Numbered from the stretch's first letter, positions 30,480-39,718 are shown. The stretch is DNA of 64,000 bases from an uncultured Alistipes sp. (GCA_949288735.1 CASELE010000002.1:62001-126000); one strand, 5' to 3'. Program-made: numbers and translations. Notes: generated by a model from the letters alone, not told the origin.

Positions 30480-30776
30480 ATGGCTAAGGAATCGATGAAG
30501 GCGCGCGAGGTGAAGCGCGAGAAGCTCGCCAAGCGCTACGCACACAAACGCGAGGAGATCGCCGCCAAGGTCAAGAGCGGTGAGATGGACCACGAGGAGG
30601 CATGGATCGCCCTCTCGAAGCTGCCCCGCAACTCGAACCCCATCCGTCAGCACAACCGCTGCAAGATCACGGGGCGTCCGAAGGGGTACATCCGTCTCTT
30701 CGGCATCAGCCGTATCCAGTTCCGCGAGATGGCCTCGCAGGGACTGATCCCGGGCGTGAAGAAGGCCAGCTGGTAG
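30480..30776 (+). CDS. rpsN: 30S ribosomal protein S14 (zinc-free type)
   Basis: 98 aa. [20 protein letters not shown] at the N-terminus and [20 protein letters not shown] then [17 protein letters not shown] at the C-terminus identify S14. The paired Cys-x-x-Cys of the zinc form are absent (a single Cys remains), so this is the C-minus type. It is about nine residues longer than the 89-aa form I know from Bacteroides, in the loop between the helices ([20 protein letters not shown]). The normal neighbour rpsH does not follow directly; 663 bases intervene. Confidence 0.96.
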   Translation: MAKESMKAREVKREKLAKRYAHKREEIAAKVKSGEMDHEEAWIALSKLPRNSNPIRQHNRCKITGRPKGYIRLFGISRIQFREMASQGLIPGVKKASW

Positions 30777-30782
30777 TCGCAG

Positions 30783-30817
30783 GGCGCATGGTCCGACCGT
30801 GGGCCGGACCATGCGCC
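30783..30817 (+). terminator. 13-bp hairpin right after rpsN
   Basis: Arms 30783-30795 and 30805-30817 are exact complements (GGCGCATGGTCCG / CGGACCATGCGCC) with a 9-base loop, six bases past the rpsN stop. No U tract. It could terminate or attenuate transcription inside the ribosomal cluster, or protect the upstream mRNA end. Confidence 0.6.
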
Positions 30818-31305
30818 GCGAGCACCCGGCGCACAGGGGTCCTCTTGCCGAGGGTGTACCGGCGACGTGCGTGGAGTCTCTCCGCAGCGTGTCGGCCGGG
30901 AGCCTGCAGGCGAGCGTTGCGGGGTCGACGGGTTAGTCGGCCGCGGATGCTTTGCCGGGACGCGGGATGATCCGATACGGGCGCGGAGTCCGAGTAACGG
31001 AGGCGTGAAGCCGGGGAAAGTGCCGTCGCAAGCGGTAACTTCCCGACGGAGCGTGCCGTGAAGGGGTCCGGCGCAGGTTACAAAGTTTCCGGAATCCGGG
31101 GCGGGTCGATACGGCGCAGATGCCGCCATCGGCAGTTCCGGCGCTTCGGCACCCGTCGCAGGCGGGTGCGCGGGGCACCGTTCCGGCGATTTGTGCGGGT
31201 GAGATGTTGGCTGCCGATGGCATGCCGGCATCGTCCGCATTCCGGCGGAGAGAGTAAAATACTGAAATAAAAGGCCCTTTCCGCGGGAATTCGCGAAAAA
31301 ATGCC

Positions 31306-31313
31306 TATATTTG
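31306..31313 (+). promoter_or_regulatory. -7 box of an internal promoter ahead of rpsH
   Basis: TATATTTG, 126 bases before the rpsH ATG, after an A-rich tract. No clear -33 TTTG. It would restart transcription of rpsH to rplQ independently of the rpsL promoter. Confidence 0.6.
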
Positions 31314-31439
31314 CGCGCTTGTGCCCGCGGCATGTCCGTGCACGAGGGAGGGCAGATGCCCGCTACGGCCGGTGCAAATGCCTGATACGAAAGAAGAAAG
31401 AGATTTAACGACCATTTAATTTTTAACTTTTAATTCACC

Positions 31440-31838
31440 ATGACGGATCCTATTTCGGATTTTCTGACCAGAATTAGAAACGCGGTGAAAGCCAACCACA
31501 AGGTGGTTGAAGCTCCCGGCTCAAAAATTAAACAGGAGATCACCAAGATTCTCTACGAACAGGGCTACATCCTCGCCTACAAGTTCGATACGGACGAGAA
31601 GGGTCATCCGACCATCAAGATCGCCCTGAAGTGGGACGCCGCGACGAAGTGCAACGCCATCAAGGGCCTCAAGCGCGTGAGCCGTCCCGGTCTGCGCCGC
31701 TACGCTTCGGTGGCCGACATGCCGCGCGTGCTCAACGGTCTGGGCATCGCCATTCTCTCCACCTCGAAGGGCATCATGACCGACGCCCGTGCCCGCCGCG
31801 AGAACGTGGGCGGCGAGGTGCTCTGCTACATCTACTAA
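31440..31838 (+). CDS. rpsH: 30S ribosomal protein S8
   Basis: 132 aa. MTDPISDFLTRIRNAVKANH at the N-terminus and LSTSKGIMTDARARRENVGG at the C-terminus are invariant S8 features. In E. coli S8 represses the spc operon by binding its mRNA; here it is the first gene after the internal promoter, so its leader (31314-31439) is a candidate regulatory target, which is inference. Confidence 0.98.
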   Translation: MTDPISDFLTRIRNAVKANHKVVEAPGSKIKQEITKILYEQGYILAYKFDTDEKGHPTIKIALKWDAATKCNAIKGLKRVSRPGLRRYASVADMPRVLNGLGIAILSTSKGIMTDARARRENVGGEVLCYIY

Positions 31839-31866
31839 CCCGTAACATCAAACACCCGGATAAATC

Positions 31867-32454
31867 ATGTCAAGAATTGGTAAATTACCTGTAAACCTGC
31901 CCGCCGGCGTGACCGTGACGGTCGCACCCGACAACGTGGTCAGTGTGAAAGGGCCTCTGGGGTCGCTCGACCTCAAGGTAGACTCGGACATCAAGGTCGA
32001 GGTGGGTTCCCATACCGATGCGCACACCGGCAAGGAGATTCCCGCGGTGATCGTAACGCGTCCGACGAACCAGCCGCGTCACCGCTCGCTGCACGGGCTC
32101 TACCGCGCCCTGATCAACAACATGGTCATCGGCGTTTCGAAGGGCTACGAGATCAAGCAGGAGCTCGTGGGCGTGGGCTTCAAGGCCGACGTGAAGGGCA
32201 ACGTGCTCGAGATGAGCCTGGGCTATTCGCACGATACCTACCTGATGCTTCCGCCGGAGGTGACCGCCACGGCCGTGACCGAGAAGAAGGGTAACCCGAT
32301 CGTCACGCTGAAGAGCATCGACAAGCAGCTCGTCGGCCAGGTGGCCGCCAAGATCCGTTCGCTGCGCAAGCCGGAACCGTACAAGGGCAAGGGTATCAAG
32401 TTCGTGGGCGAGCAGATCCGCCGCAAGGCAGGCAAGTCCGCGGGCGCTAAATAG
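31867..32454 (+). CDS. rplF: 50S ribosomal protein L6
   Basis: 195 aa, slightly longer than the usual 178-184. [40 protein letters not shown] and [20 protein letters not shown] are the conserved core and C-terminal motif. L6 lies near the factor-binding site. An internal insertion around residues 45-60 ([16 protein letters not shown]) accounts for the extra length. Confidence 0.97.
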   Translation: MSRIGKLPVNLPAGVTVTVAPDNVVSVKGPLGSLDLKVDSDIKVEVGSHTDAHTGKEIPAVIVTRPTNQPRHRSLHGLYRALINNMVIGVSKGYEIKQELVGVGFKADVKGNVLEMSLGYSHDTYLMLPPEVTATAVTEKKGNPIVTLKSIDKQLVGQVAAKIRSLRKPEPYKGKGIKFVGEQIRRKAGKSAGAK

Positions 32455-32471
32455 TAAAGAGATATAGAGCT

Positions 32472-32834
32472 ATGTCACTGAATAAGATAGAGAGAAGGGA
32501 GCGTATCAAGATGCGCATCCGCAAGATCGTGAACGGCACCTCGGAGCGCCCCCGCATGACGGTGTTCCGCAGCAACAAGCAGATCTACGTGCAGTTCATC
32601 GACGACCAGAAGGGCGTGACGCTCGCCGCCGCCTCCTCGCTCGAAAAGGAGGTTGCCGAGGCTGCCGCAGGCAAGAACAAGTGCGAGGTTGCCGCGCTGG
32701 TGGGCAAGCTGGCCGCCGAGCGCGCCGCCGCCAAGGGCATCTCGGCCGTGTCGTTCGACCGCAACGGATACCTTTATCACGGAAGAGTTAAACAGCTGGC
32801 CGACGCAGCGCGCGAGGGCGGTCTTAAATTCTAA
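32472..32834 (+). CDS. rplR: 50S ribosomal protein L18
   Basis: 120 aa, usual length. [40 protein letters not shown] and [20 protein letters not shown] are L18 signatures. It binds 5S rRNA with L5. Eight bases before rpsE. Confidence 0.97.
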   Translation: MSLNKIERRERIKMRIRKIVNGTSERPRMTVFRSNKQIYVQFIDDQKGVTLAAASSLEKEVAEAAAGKNKCEVAALVGKLAAERAAAKGISAVSFDRNGYLYHGRVKQLADAAREGGLKF

Positions 32835-32842
32835 CTGGGGAT

Positions 32843-33361
32843 ATGTCTAATACGAACGTAAAGAAAGTACGCACCAGCGACCTCGAGCTCAAGGACAGAC
32901 TCGTGAGCATTCAGCGTGTTACGAAGGTAACCAAGGGAGGCCGCACATTCAGTTTCTCGGCCATCGTCGTGGTGGGCAACGAGGACGGTGTCGTAGGCTA
33001 CGGCCTGGGCAAGGCCTCGGAGGTGCAGGCCGCCATCTCGAAGGGTATCGAGGATGCGAAGAAGAACCTCGTGCGCATTCCCGTGATCAACGGCACGATT
33101 CCCCACAAGCAGGAGTTCCGCTTCGGCGGCTCGCTCGTGATGGTGCGTCCGGCCGCTCCCGGTACGGGTATCATCGCCGGCGGCGCCATGCGTGCGGTGC
33201 TCGAGTCGGTGGGCGTGAAGAACGTGCTGGCCAAGAGCAAGGGCTCGTCGAACCCCCACAACCTCGTGAAGGCGACGATCGGCGCCCTGTGCGAGCTCCG
33301 CGATGCCCGCAGTGTCGCCCAGCTCCGCGGCATCTCGATGTCCCAGGTGTTTAACGGCTAA
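32843..33361 (+). CDS. rpsE: 30S ribosomal protein S5
   Basis: 172 aa. The double-stranded RNA-binding fold is in [20 protein letters not shown] with [20 protein letters not shown], then [21 protein letters not shown]5 lies at the mRNA entry and affects fidelity. Two bases before a strong Shine-Dalgarno for rpmD. Confidence 0.98.
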   Translation: MSNTNVKKVRTSDLELKDRLVSIQRVTKVTKGGRTFSFSAIVVVGNEDGVVGYGLGKASEVQAAISKGIEDAKKNLVRIPVINGTIPHKQEFRFGGSLVMVRPAAPGTGIIAGGAMRAVLESVGVKNVLAKSKGSSNPHNLVKATIGALCELRDARSVAQLRGISMSQVFNG

Positions 33362-33363
33362 TC

Positions 33364-33370
33364 AAGGAGG
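33364..33370 (+). promoter_or_regulatory. Strong Shine-Dalgarno before rpmD
   Basis: AAGGAGG six bases before the rpmD ATG, as before rpmC. Both serve very small ribosomal proteins. Confidence 0.6.
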
Positions 33371-33376
33371 CAGACT

Positions 33377-33559
33377 ATGGCAAGATTGAAGATCACTCAG
33401 GTGAGGAGCCGCATCGGCGCCACGGAGCGCCAGTGCCGCAACCTCGACGCGCTGGGTCTGAAGCGGATCCATGCGACGGTCGAGCACGACGACTCGGCGA
33501 TCATCAAGGGTATGATCGAGCGCGTGAAGCACCTCGTGAAAGTGGAAGAGGTAAAATAA
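33377..33559 (+). CDS. rpmD: 50S ribosomal protein L30
   Basis: 60 aa. MARLKITQVRSRIGATERQC, LDALGLKRIHATVEHDD and KGMIERVKHLVKVEEV match the short bacterial L30. Located between rpsE and rplO as in the standard spc order. Confidence 0.97.
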   Translation: MARLKITQVRSRIGATERQCRNLDALGLKRIHATVEHDDSAIIKGMIERVKHLVKVEEVK

Positions 33560-33583
33560 GTCTAACCGATCAACGTAAGAAAG

Positions 33584-34033
33584 ATGGAACTCAATAATCT
33601 CAAACCCGCCAAGGGTTCTACGCACCACGACAAGCGCGTCGGCCGCGGCGCCGGCTCGGGTCTGGGCGGATACTCCACGCGCGGTAACAAGGGCGCCAAG
33701 TCGCGCTCGGGCTACAAGCGCAAACTGGGCTTCGAGGGCGGTCAGATGCCGCTGCAGCGCCGTGTGCCGAAGTTCGGCTTCACGAACCTGAAGCGGGTCG
33801 AGTACAAGGCGATCAACCTCTCGACGCTCGAGGAGCTGGCCGCCAAGAAGTCGCTCTCGGAGATCACGGTCGATACGCTCGTGGAGGCCGGTTTCGTCTC
33901 GTCGAAGGACCGCGTGAAGATCCTCGGCGACGGCTCGCTGACGCGTGCGCTGAGCGTGAAGGCACACGCCTTCTCGAAGAGCGCCGAGGCGGCCGTGACG
34001 GCTGCGGGCGGCAGCGTCGAGAAACTCGGATAA
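33584..34033 (+). CDS. rplO: 50S ribosomal protein L15
   Basis: 149 aa. The Gly/Arg-rich N-terminal arm (KRVGRGAGSGLGGYSTRGNK with GAKSRSGYKRKLGFEGGQMP) threads into 23S rRNA, and the C-terminal globular part shows VKILGDGSLTRALSVKAHAF. Upstream of secY by 21 bases. Confidence 0.98.
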   Translation: MELNNLKPAKGSTHHDKRVGRGAGSGLGGYSTRGNKGAKSRSGYKRKLGFEGGQMPLQRRVPKFGFTNLKRVEYKAINLSTLEELAAKKSLSEITVDTLVEAGFVSSKDRVKILGDGSLTRALSVKAHAFSKSAEAAVTAAGGSVEKLG

Positions 34034-34054
34034 CGGATCCTAAGCGCGAAAATC

Positions 34055-35431
34055 ATGAATCAGTATCTCGTAGTTGGTATCGTCTTTTTGGTGATCATCG
34101 CTCTTTTGGCGACCAACAAGAAGGTAGTCGAAACGCTCAAGAACATCTACAAGATCGAGGAGCTGCGCAAGCGTGTGATCTACACGATCGGGCTGCTTTT
34201 GGTCTACCGTCTGGGCAGTTTCATCGTGCTTCCGGGCATCAACCCCAACGCCCTGGGCGAGGGGTCGGCGCTCGCCAGCCAGCTGGAGGGCAACGGGCTC
34301 CTGGGCCTGCTGAACGTCTTCTCGGGAGGCGCCTTCGGCAATGCGGCGATCTTCGCCCTGGGAGTGATGCCGTACATCACGGCCTCGATCGTCATACAGC
34401 TTGCCGGTATGATGATTCCTGCGGTGCAGAAGCTGCAGAAGGAGGGCGAGAGCGGCCGCCGCAAGATGAATCAGTGGACCCGTCTGCTGACCATCGTGGT
34501 ACTGGTGCTGCAGGGCCCCGCATACATCGCGAACCTCTATCACCAGGTGCCCAACGCGTTCGTCTACGGCAATTCGTTCGGCTTCATCGCCTATGCGACG
34601 ACGATTCTGATCGCCGGCACCATGTTCGTCATGTGGCTGGGCGAGAAGATCACGGACAAGGGTATCGGCAACGGCATATCGCTGATCATCATGATCGGTA
34701 TCGTGGCGCGTCTGCCGCACGCCCTGCTGGCCGAGGTGAACGCCCGGTTCCAGACCTCGACGGGCAGCGCCATCATGCTGATCCTCGAGCTGGTGCTCCT
34801 CTTCCTCGTCTTCATGGCGACGATCGCGCTGGTGCAGGCGGTCCGCAAGGTCCCCGTGCAGTACGCCAAGCGCATCGTGGGCAACAAGCAGTACGGCGGC
34901 GTACGTCAGTATATCCCGCTGAAGATGAATGCGGCCAACGTGATGCCGATCATCTTCGCGCAGGCGCTGATGTTCATCCCCGTGCTCTTCACCGGAACGA
35001 AGTTCGCCGCTGCGTTCAGCACGATGACCGGGTTCTGGTACAACTTTACACTGGCAGTGCTGGTGATCGCGTTCACCTATTTCTACACCGCGATCATCAT
35101 CAATCCCCAAATGATGGCCGATGACATGAAGCGCAACGGCGGCTTCATCCCGGGCGTGAAACCGGGCAAGCAGACGGTGAACTACATCGACACCATCATG
35201 ACGCGCATCACCCTTCCGGGTTCGATCTTCCTGGCCATCGTGGCGATCCTGCCGGCTCTGGCCATGAAGTTCCTCGGTGTCCAGCAGGCGTTCGCCTACT
35301 TCTACGGAGGTACGTCGCTGCTGATCATGGTGGGTGTGGTGCTCGACACTCTGAAGCAGATCGAGAGCTACCTGCTGATGCGTCACTACGACGGTCTGAT
35401 GAAGACGGGCCGTATCCAGGGACGCCATTAG
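34055..35431 (+). CDS. secY: Preprotein translocase subunit SecY, N-terminally extended
   Basis: 458 aa, the pore of the Sec translocon. The family start normally lies near VETLKNIYKIEELRKRVIYT (here residues 25-44), but this protein begins with a hydrophobic stretch, MNQYLVVGIVFLVIIALLAT, that could be an eleventh membrane segment. No ATG lies between; a TTG in the extension (codon for Leu about residue 18) is the only near alternative. YRLGSFIVLPGINP (plug side), GIGNGISLIIMIGIVARLP and the cytoplasmic loop QYAKRIVGNKQYGGVRQYIP are standard. Lies between rplO and map. Confidence 0.95.
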   Translation: MNQYLVVGIVFLVIIALLATNKKVVETLKNIYKIEELRKRVIYTIGLLLVYRLGSFIVLPGINPNALGEGSALASQLEGNGLLGLLNVFSGGAFGNAAIFALGVMPYITASIVIQLAGMMIPAVQKLQKEGESGRRKMNQWTRLLTIVVLVLQGPAYIANLYHQVPNAFVYGNSFGFIAYATTILIAGTMFVMWLGEKITDKGIGNGISLIIMIGIVARLPHALLAEVNARFQTSTGSAIMLILELVLLFLVFMATIALVQAVRKVPVQYAKRIVGNKQYGGVRQYIPLKMNAANVMPIIFAQALMFIPVLFTGTKFAAAFSTMTGFWYNFTLAVLVIAFTYFYTAIIINPQMMADDMKRNGGFIPGVKPGKQTVNYIDTIMTRITLPGSIFLAIVAILPALAMKFLGVQQAFAYFYGGTSLLIMVGVVLDTLKQIESYLLMRHYDGLMKTGRIQGRH

Positions 35432-35454
35432 CCGTTTGCGAGAGTCAGACGAAG

Positions 35455-36231
35455 ATGATATACCTGAAGACAGACGAGGAGATCGAGCTTCTGAGGGAGA
35501 ACAACCTTCTGGTGAGCATGACCCTGGCCGAAGTGGGCAAGCACATTCGGCCCGGGGTCACCACCAAAGAGCTCGATACGCTGGCCGAGACTTTCATCCG
35601 CGACCACGGGGCGGTACCGGCCTTCCTCGGATACGAGGGTTATCCCGCGTCGCTGTGCATCTCTGTGAACGAGCAGGTGGTTCATGGCATTCCGTCCGCG
35701 AAGTGCGTCCTCCGCGAGGGCGACATCGTATCGGTGGATTGCGGTACGTTCATGAAGGGGTTTGTTGGTGATTCAGCGTACACGTTCGCCGTAGGGGAGG
35801 TCTCCGCCGAGGTGCGGCAGCTCTGCGACGTCACCAAAGAGGCTCTTCATAAAGGTACGGCGCAGGCCGTGGCGGGACATCGCGTGGGCGATGTTTCGGC
35901 GGCCGTGCAGGAGTACGCCGAGAGCTTCGGCTACGGCGTGGTGCGCGAACTGGAGGGACACGGGCTGGGTCGCTCGATGCACGAGGACCCGGGCGTGCCG
36001 AACTACGGGGCGCGCGGCAGGGGACCGCTCCTGAAGGAGGGGATGGTCATCTGCATCGAACCGATGATAACGATGGGAAACAAGGCGGTGGTCTTCGAGC
36101 GGGACGGATGGACGGTCCGGACGCGCGACCGCAAGCCGGCGGCTCACTACGAGTTCGCGGTGGCGGTACGGCGGAGCGGCCCCGATGTGCTGACGGACTT
36201 CAGCATCATAGAAAACGCACTGAAAAACTGA
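35455..36231 (+). CDS. map: Methionine aminopeptidase, type I
   Basis: 258 aa metalloenzyme that removes the initiator Met. All five metal ligands are visible: two Asp in VSVDCGTFMKGFVGDSAYTF, His in LEGHGLGRSMHEDPGVPNYG, Glu in VICIEPMITMG and Glu in HYEFAVAV. HGIPS and the CISVNEQVVHGIP stretch hold the substrate His. Located between secY and infA, as in many bacteria. Confidence 0.97.
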   Translation: MIYLKTDEEIELLRENNLLVSMTLAEVGKHIRPGVTTKELDTLAETFIRDHGAVPAFLGYEGYPASLCISVNEQVVHGIPSAKCVLREGDIVSVDCGTFMKGFVGDSAYTFAVGEVSAEVRQLCDVTKEALHKGTAQAVAGHRVGDVSAAVQEYAESFGYGVVRELEGHGLGRSMHEDPGVPNYGARGRGPLLKEGMVICIEPMITMGNKAVVFERDGWTVRTRDRKPAAHYEFAVAVRRSGPDVLTDFSIIENALKN

Positions 36232-36237
36232 GGCTCT

Positions 36238-36456
36238 ATGGCAAAACAGGCTGCTATCGAACGGGACGGTACGATCATCGAGGCCCTCTCCAACGCGATG
36301 TTCCGCGTCGAGCTGGACAACGGCCACGTGCTCACGGCCCACATCTCGGGTAAGATGCGGATGCACTACATCAAGATCCTGCCCGGTGACAAAGTGAAGG
36401 TGGAGATGACGCCCTACGATCTGACGAAGGGTCGTATCTCCTTCAGGTACAAGTAA
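36238..36456 (+). CDS. infA: Translation initiation factor IF-1
   Basis: 72 aa OB-fold protein that blocks the A site in initiation. [40 protein letters not shown] and [11 protein letters not shown] are near-invariant. Between map (6 bases) and rpmJ. Confidence 0.98.
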   Translation: MAKQAAIERDGTIIEALSNAMFRVELDNGHVLTAHISGKMRMHYIKILPGDKVKVEMTPYDLTKGRISFRYK

Positions 36457-36478
36457 AACACAGATCCTAAGAAAGACC

Positions 36479-36595
36479 ATGAAAGTTAAGGCATCCATCA
36501 AGAAGCGCAGCGAGGATTGCAAGATCGTGAAGCGTAAGGGCAAGCTCTACGTGATCTGCAAGAAGAATCCCAAGTTCAAGATGCGCCAGGGATAG
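36479..36595 (+). CDS. rpmJ: 50S ribosomal protein L36 (zinc-free type)
   Basis: 38 aa, too short for most gene callers' default cut-off. [20 protein letters not shown] then [18 protein letters not shown]. Cys11 and His33 of the zinc form are replaced (Ser and Phe/Lys region) while Cys14 and Cys27 remain, so the canonical C-C-C-H zinc site is absent, as in other Bacteroidetes. Sits at its normal place between infA and rpsM. Confidence 0.96.
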   Translation: MKVKASIKKRSEDCKIVKRKGKLYVICKKNPKFKMRQG

Positions 36596-36634
36596 TTCAA
36601 CGTTTACCAAACAGAAGAAAAGAAAAGCATTCAT

Positions 36635-37015
36635 ATGGCACGTATAGTTGGTGTAGATTTACCCAAGAACAAGCGGGGCGAAATAGGCCTTACCTACATC
36701 TACGGTATCGGCCGTTCGACGGCCCGCAAGATCCTCGATGCCGCCGGCATCGGCTACGACCTCAAGGTACAGGACTGGAACGACGACCAGGTGAGCGCCA
36801 TCCGCTCGACGATTGCCGAGATGGGCATCAAGGTCGAGGGCGAGTGCCGTTCGGTGGTCCAGCTCAACATCAAGCGTCTGATGGATATCGGCTGCTACCG
36901 CGGTATCCGTCACCGTCTGGGCCTTCCGGTTCGCGGCCAGTCGACCAAGAACAACGCCCGCACGCGCAAGGGTCGCAAGAAGACCGTCGCAAACAAGAAA
37001 AAGGCAACTAAGTAA
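36635..37015 (+). CDS. rpsM: 30S ribosomal protein S13
   Basis: 126 aa. [20 protein letters not shown], the [19 protein letters not shown] motif and [20 protein letters not shown] identify S13. The basic C-terminal tail ([17 protein letters not shown]) contacts P-site tRNA. Begins the alpha-operon part. Confidence 0.98.
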   Translation: MARIVGVDLPKNKRGEIGLTYIYGIGRSTARKILDAAGIGYDLKVQDWNDDQVSAIRSTIAEMGIKVEGECRSVVQLNIKRLMDIGCYRGIRHRLGLPVRGQSTKNNARTRKGRKKTVANKKKATK

Positions 37016-37027
37016 TCGCAGAGAGCT

Positions 37028-37417
37028 ATGGCAAAGAAAACTGGAACAGTCAAGAAGAAGGTTGTCAAGGTGGGCGCCGTGGGCAACGCCTATGTGCATT
37101 CGACTTTCAACAACGTGATCATCACCATCACCAACGAGAACGGCGACGTGATCAGCTGGTCGTCGGCCGGTAAGATGGGTTTCCGCGGTTCGAAGAAGAA
37201 TACGCCCTACGCTGCCCAGACCTCTGCGGCCGACTGCGCGAAGGTCGCCTACGACATGGGCCTGCGCAAGGTGAAGGTCTATGTGAAGGGTCCGGGTGCC
37301 GGCCGCGAGTCGGCCGTGCGCACGATCCACGGTGCAGGCCTCGAGGTGACGGAGATCATCGACGTCACGCCGCTGCCGCACAACGGCTGCCGTGCTCCCA
37401 ACCGCCGTCGCGTATAG
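37028..37417 (+). CDS. rpsK: 30S ribosomal protein S11
   Basis: 129 aa. [20 protein letters not shown], the [20 protein letters not shown] segment and the C-terminal [18 protein letters not shown] are diagnostic. It forms part of the platform near the E site. 12 bases after rpsM. Confidence 0.98.
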   Translation: MAKKTGTVKKKVVKVGAVGNAYVHSTFNNVIITITNENGDVISWSSAGKMGFRGSKKNTPYAAQTSAADCAKVAYDMGLRKVKVYVKGPGAGRESAVRTIHGAGLEVTEIIDVTPLPHNGCRAPNRRRV

Positions 37418-37468
37418 TGCGCGCAAGCGAAGGGGAGAACTATTCGGATATTTAAAAATGTCAAAGCA

Positions 37469-38077
37469 ATGGGAAAATACATAGGACCTAAATCGAAAAT
37501 CGCCAGGAAGTTCGGCGAAGCCATCTACGGAGCGGACAAAGTGCTCGAGAAGCGCAACTATCCTCCCGGACAGCACGGCATGATGCGCCGTCGCAAGAAG
37601 GTGTCGGAGTACGGCACGCAGCTCAGCGAGAAGCAGAAGGCGAAGTACACCTACGGTCTGCTCGAGAAGCAGTTCGCCCGCACCTACGAGGCGGCCGCAC
37701 GTATGGGCGGTATCACGGGCGAGAACCTGCTCAAGCTGCTGGAGTGCCGTCTGGACAACGTGGTATACCGTCTGGGTATCGCTCCGACGCGTGCGGCGGC
37801 CCGTCAGCTCGTGTCGCACCGTCACATCTGCGTAAACGGCAACGTGGTGAACATTCCCTCCTATTCGCTCAAGGAGGGCGACGTGGTGTCGGTTCGCGAG
37901 AAGTCGAAGAGTCTGGAGGTGATCACGGCATCGCTCGCGGGCGGCTCGCGCAGCCGCTACGCATGGCTCGAGTGGGACGGCGCCGCCATGGCGGGCAAGT
38001 TCCTGCAGCGGCCCGAGCGCGAGGAGATTCCCGAGAACATCAAAGAGCAGCTGATCGTCGAGTTGTACTCCAAGTAG
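37469..38077 (+). CDS. rpsD: 30S ribosomal protein S4
   Basis: 202 aa. [40 protein letters not shown] and the S4 RNA-binding domain ([20 protein letters not shown] then [13 protein letters not shown]) are typical. The N-terminus lacks zinc cysteines. S4 is a primary assembly protein and represses the alpha operon in E. coli. 51 bases after rpsK, 21 before rpoA. Confidence 0.98.
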   Translation: MGKYIGPKSKIARKFGEAIYGADKVLEKRNYPPGQHGMMRRRKKVSEYGTQLSEKQKAKYTYGLLEKQFARTYEAAARMGGITGENLLKLLECRLDNVVYRLGIAPTRAAARQLVSHRHICVNGNVVNIPSYSLKEGDVVSVREKSKSLEVITASLAGGSRSRYAWLEWDGAAMAGKFLQRPEREEIPENIKEQLIVELYSK

Positions 38078-38098
38078 TCGTTAAACAAATTCCGTATT

Positions 38099-39091
38099 AT
38101 GGCAATATTAGCATTCCAGAAGCCTGAGAAGGTCATTATGCTGGAGTCCACTTCGTCGTTCGGAAAGTTCGAGTTCCGACCGCTGGAGCCCGGTTTCGGC
38201 ATGACCGTCGGCAACGCGCTGCGCCGCATACTGCTCTCCTCGCTGGAGGGCTATGCGATCACGACCGTCAAGGTGGCCGGTGTGGATCACGAGTTCGCCG
38301 CCGTTCCCGGCGTGATGGAGGGAATGATCGACATCATTCTCAATCTGAAGCAGGTCCGCTTTATCCGTACCGTAGAGAACCAGGATGCCGAGAAGGTATC
38401 GGTGAACGTGGCGGGCGTGACGGAGCTTACTGCCGGATACATCTCGAACTATCTCTCGTTCTTCAAGGTGCTGAATCCCGATCTGGTCATCTGCCACCTC
38501 GCGCCCGGCACCAAGATGCAACTCACGCTCACGATCGGCAAGGGCCGCGGCTATGTGCCTGCCGAGGAGAACACTCCGGCAGACTGTGAGTTCGGCACGC
38601 TGCCTATCGACTCGATCTTCACGCCCATCAAGAACGTGAAGTACACGATCGAGAACTACCGTGTGGAGCAGAAGACCGACTACGAGAAACTGAATTTGGA
38701 GATAACGACCGACGGATCGATCCATCCGAAGGAGGCGCTGAAGGAGGCCGCCAAGATCCTCATCCAGCACTTCATGCTCTTTTCGGACGAGAAGATCACC
38801 GTCAACATGGAGGACAACAACGGTGCCGAGGAGTTCGACGAAGACGTGCTCCACATGCGTCAGCTGCTGAAGACGAAGCTCTCGGACCAGGACCTGAGCG
38901 TGCGCGCGCTGAACTGCCTGAAGGCGGCCGACGTGGACACGGTCGGCGATCTGGTGAAACTCAACCGCAACGACCTGCTGAAGTTCCGCAACTTCGGCAA
39001 GAAGTCGCTCACGGAGCTCGACGAGCTGCTGGCTTCGCTCAACCTCAAATTCGGCATGGACGTATCAATCTACAAACTTGACAAAGACTAA
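38099..39091 (+). CDS. rpoA: RNA polymerase subunit alpha
   Basis: 330 aa. N-terminal dimer domain (residues 1 to about 235) with [20 protein letters not shown] and the C-terminal domain (about 255-320) with [20 protein letters not shown] and [16 protein letters not shown], a pair of helix-hairpin-helix elements that bind DNA and activators. An acidic linker ([13 protein letters not shown]) joins them. Between rpsD and rplQ. Confidence 0.98.
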   Translation: MAILAFQKPEKVIMLESTSSFGKFEFRPLEPGFGMTVGNALRRILLSSLEGYAITTVKVAGVDHEFAAVPGVMEGMIDIILNLKQVRFIRTVENQDAEKVSVNVAGVTELTAGYISNYLSFFKVLNPDLVICHLAPGTKMQLTLTIGKGRGYVPAEENTPADCEFGTLPIDSIFTPIKNVKYTIENYRVEQKTDYEKLNLEITTDGSIHPKEALKEAAKILIQHFMLFSDEKITVNMEDNNGAEEFDEDVLHMRQLLKTKLSDQDLSVRALNCLKAADVDTVGDLVKLNRNDLLKFRNFGKKSLTELDELLASLNLKFGMDVSIYKLDKD

Positions 39092-39094
39092 CGT

Positions 39095-39676
39095 ATGAGA
39101 CACAATAAGAATTTCAACCACCTGGGCCGTCAGGCAGGGCACCGCAAGGCGCTGATGTCGAACATGGCCTCGTCGCTGATTCTGCACAAGCGCATCGAGA
39201 CGACGCTGGCGAAGGCAAAGGCCCTCAAGCAGTTCGTCGAGCCTCTGGTGACGAAGTCGAAGGAGGATACGACGCACCAGCGTCGCGTGGTCTTCTCCTA
39301 CCTCAAGCAGAAGGAGGCCGTGACGGAGCTCTTCCGCACCATCGCGCCGAAGATCGCCGACCGTCCGGGCGGCTACACGCGCATCCTGAAGACGGGTTTC
39401 CGTCTGGGCGATGCCGCCGACATGTGCATCATCGAGTTCGTTGACTTCAACGAGGCCTACACGCTGGGTGTGACCCCGACGGCCGAGGCCGCGAAGCCCA
39501 AGACGCGCCGTTCGCGCAAGTCGTCGGCCGCGAAGAGCGCCGAGGCGGGCGAGACGGCTGCCGAGGGAGAGAAGAGCGCTCCGAAGAAGGCCGCTCCCAA
39601 GGCTCCGAAGGCTGCCGCTGCCAAGGCTTCGGCTCCGAAGGTCGCCAAGAAGACGAACGTCGGCAAGAAGATGTAA
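39095..39676 (+). CDS. rplQ: 50S ribosomal protein L17 with Ala/Lys-rich tail
   Basis: 193 aa. The L17 core occupies residues 1 to about 125 ([58 protein letters not shown]). The last 65 residues are a low-complexity basic tail of Ala, Lys, Pro and Ser with repeats such as [19 protein letters not shown], similar in style to histone H1. E. coli L17 is 127 aa and has no such tail; some Bacteroidetes L17 are extended. Last gene of the cluster, followed by a strong terminator. Confidence 0.96.
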   Translation: MRHNKNFNHLGRQAGHRKALMSNMASSLILHKRIETTLAKAKALKQFVEPLVTKSKEDTTHQRRVVFSYLKQKEAVTELFRTIAPKIADRPGGYTRILKTGFRLGDAADMCIIEFVDFNEAYTLGVTPTAEAAKPKTRRSRKSSAAKSAEAGETAAEGEKSAPKKAAPKAPKAAAAKASAPKVAKKTNVGKKM

Positions 39677-39718
39677 TCGGACCGACGGCCGCGTGGCCGG
39701 TCGGCTTCCGTCGAGATT

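Larger units (their letters stand above)
30777..31439 (+). other. 663-base gap splitting the spc operon between rpsN and rpsH
   Basis: No convincing coding sequence on either strand; open frames here have Arg/Pro-rich shadow-like translations. The first 470 bases are GC-rich and contain several inverted repeats (for example GCACCCG/CGGGTGC near 31150-31170 and CCGTCG/CGACGG near 31023-31056), starting with a 13-bp hairpin. The last 170 bases become AT-rich and hold a TATATTTG box and a leader to rpsH. It could encode a structured RNA or be a transcription reset point; neither is proven. Confidence 0.6.

Noticed and set aside
30647-31333. 228-codon minus-strand frame in the rpsN-rpsH gap
   Set aside because: Starts over the rpsH promoter, ends inside rpsN, and has a Pro/Arg/Ser composition without any recognisable domain; considered as an inserted gene and not supported.
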